Shown here piece after piece: positions 63,498 to 64,000 of a stretch of 64,000 bases of DNA (position 1 is the first letter of the stretch; every line of letters begins with the position of its first letter). Below the pieces are notes generated by a model, which did no database searches, was not told the origin of the DNA, and worked only from the letters and a program-made list of their open reading frames with translations. The translations under genes and the position numbers were made by a program. This DNA comes from Lucifuga dentata (lineage: Eukaryota; Chordata; Actinopteri; Ophidiiformes; Bythitidae): the NCBI GenBank assembly GCA_014773175.1, contig VXCM01000420.1, positions 174,721 through 238,720 on the forward strand, written 5' to 3'.

Positions 63498-63939
63498 GAT
63501 CTGAGGGCATAAAATTCCCCTAAACTAGAGAAATGAGCTTTCCCGCCAAAATCAAAATCAACCCCATTCTTCTTCTTCGCTGTGAGTACTATAGCTTTGG
63601 ATACTTCAGTGTTTCTACTTTTACAGACATGTTTGCATTTACTTCTGTAAAAACTGAATGAAGGACTTTATTTTTCACTTTTTTTCACTAATACTTTCAC
63701 TTAAAATGTGTGAATATGTCGATGATTCTATTCTCTCTGTGAGAATGAGATGTAAACAGGCTGATGTACAGACAGACAGCTAGCAAATTGCAAATGATTT
63801 TGAAGGAGATGGATGTCAGATGACTGATAAAGACATGTCTTTAGCACTGGCATCTCATGATAAGTGTTAGCATTCTGTGCAGCTAAATGACAATGCATTG
63901 TCAACAGTGCAGCCAACTTTTTTGGAATACTCTGGAGTG

Positions 63940-64000
<61 letters not shown>
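63498..64000. other. nrtn intron and terminal poly(T)
   Basis: Presumed intron of nrtn with no exon recognised. The last 60 or so bases (from about 63943) are pure T up to the edge; such a run may be real or a low-quality contig end. Confidence 0.4.

Overview
The window is teleost fish genomic DNA. It is AT-rich, with multi-exon genes, GT-AG introns of about 0.1-3 kb, many microsatellites and several DNA-transposon relics. Seven vertebrate genes were assembled exon by exon. Reading phase closes across the junctions of all of them except at the 5' and 3' ends of the NIM1-like kinase. Single N bases mark contig joins; three of them sit between perfect direct duplications and look like unmerged contig overlaps.

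Layout: (1) cib3, minus strand, exons 1-4 only; the gene runs off the left edge. (2) An EAAT-type glutamate transporter (SLC1A family), plus strand, ten coding exons, 509 aa. (3) admp, minus, five exons, 396 aa, tail-to-tail with the transporter. (4) pnhd (pinhead), minus, seven exons, 318 aa, in tandem upstream of admp. (5) A NIM1-like Ser/Thr kinase, plus strand, with a LINE fragment in its last intron and a hairpin-associated frameshift near its C terminus. (6) A CCL25-like CC chemokine, minus, four coding exons plus a non-coding first exon, 106 aa. (7) ranbp3, plus, seventeen exons, 518 aa. (8) After about 12.5 kb without genes, the ligand-encoding exon of neurturin (nrtn), minus, with the gene running off the right edge.

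Two themes link the genes. First, admp and pnhd are the tandem pair whose cis-coupled, mutually exclusive expression is known from ascidians; here the order and orientation are kept in a fish. Second, cib3, ccl25, ranbp3 and nrtn have human counterparts on 19p13. The set of EAAT, RanBP3, GDNF-family ligand, NIM1 and CCL25/28 members also mirrors human 5p13-p12 (SLC1A3, RANBP3L, GDNF, NIM1K, CCL28), so the window looks like one arm of a genome-duplication paralogon.

Accessory DNA includes a MITE family with TTAA target sites (two or three full copies of about 580 bp and four truncated ones), a Tc1-like relic, a gutted hAT element with BED-finger and dimerisation remnants, a small fold-back element with a 7-bp target duplication, a RTE-like LINE 3' end, and several perfect palindromes lying at breakpoints of other sequences. 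No prokaryotic or viral genes, tRNAs, rRNAs or CRISPR arrays were seen.
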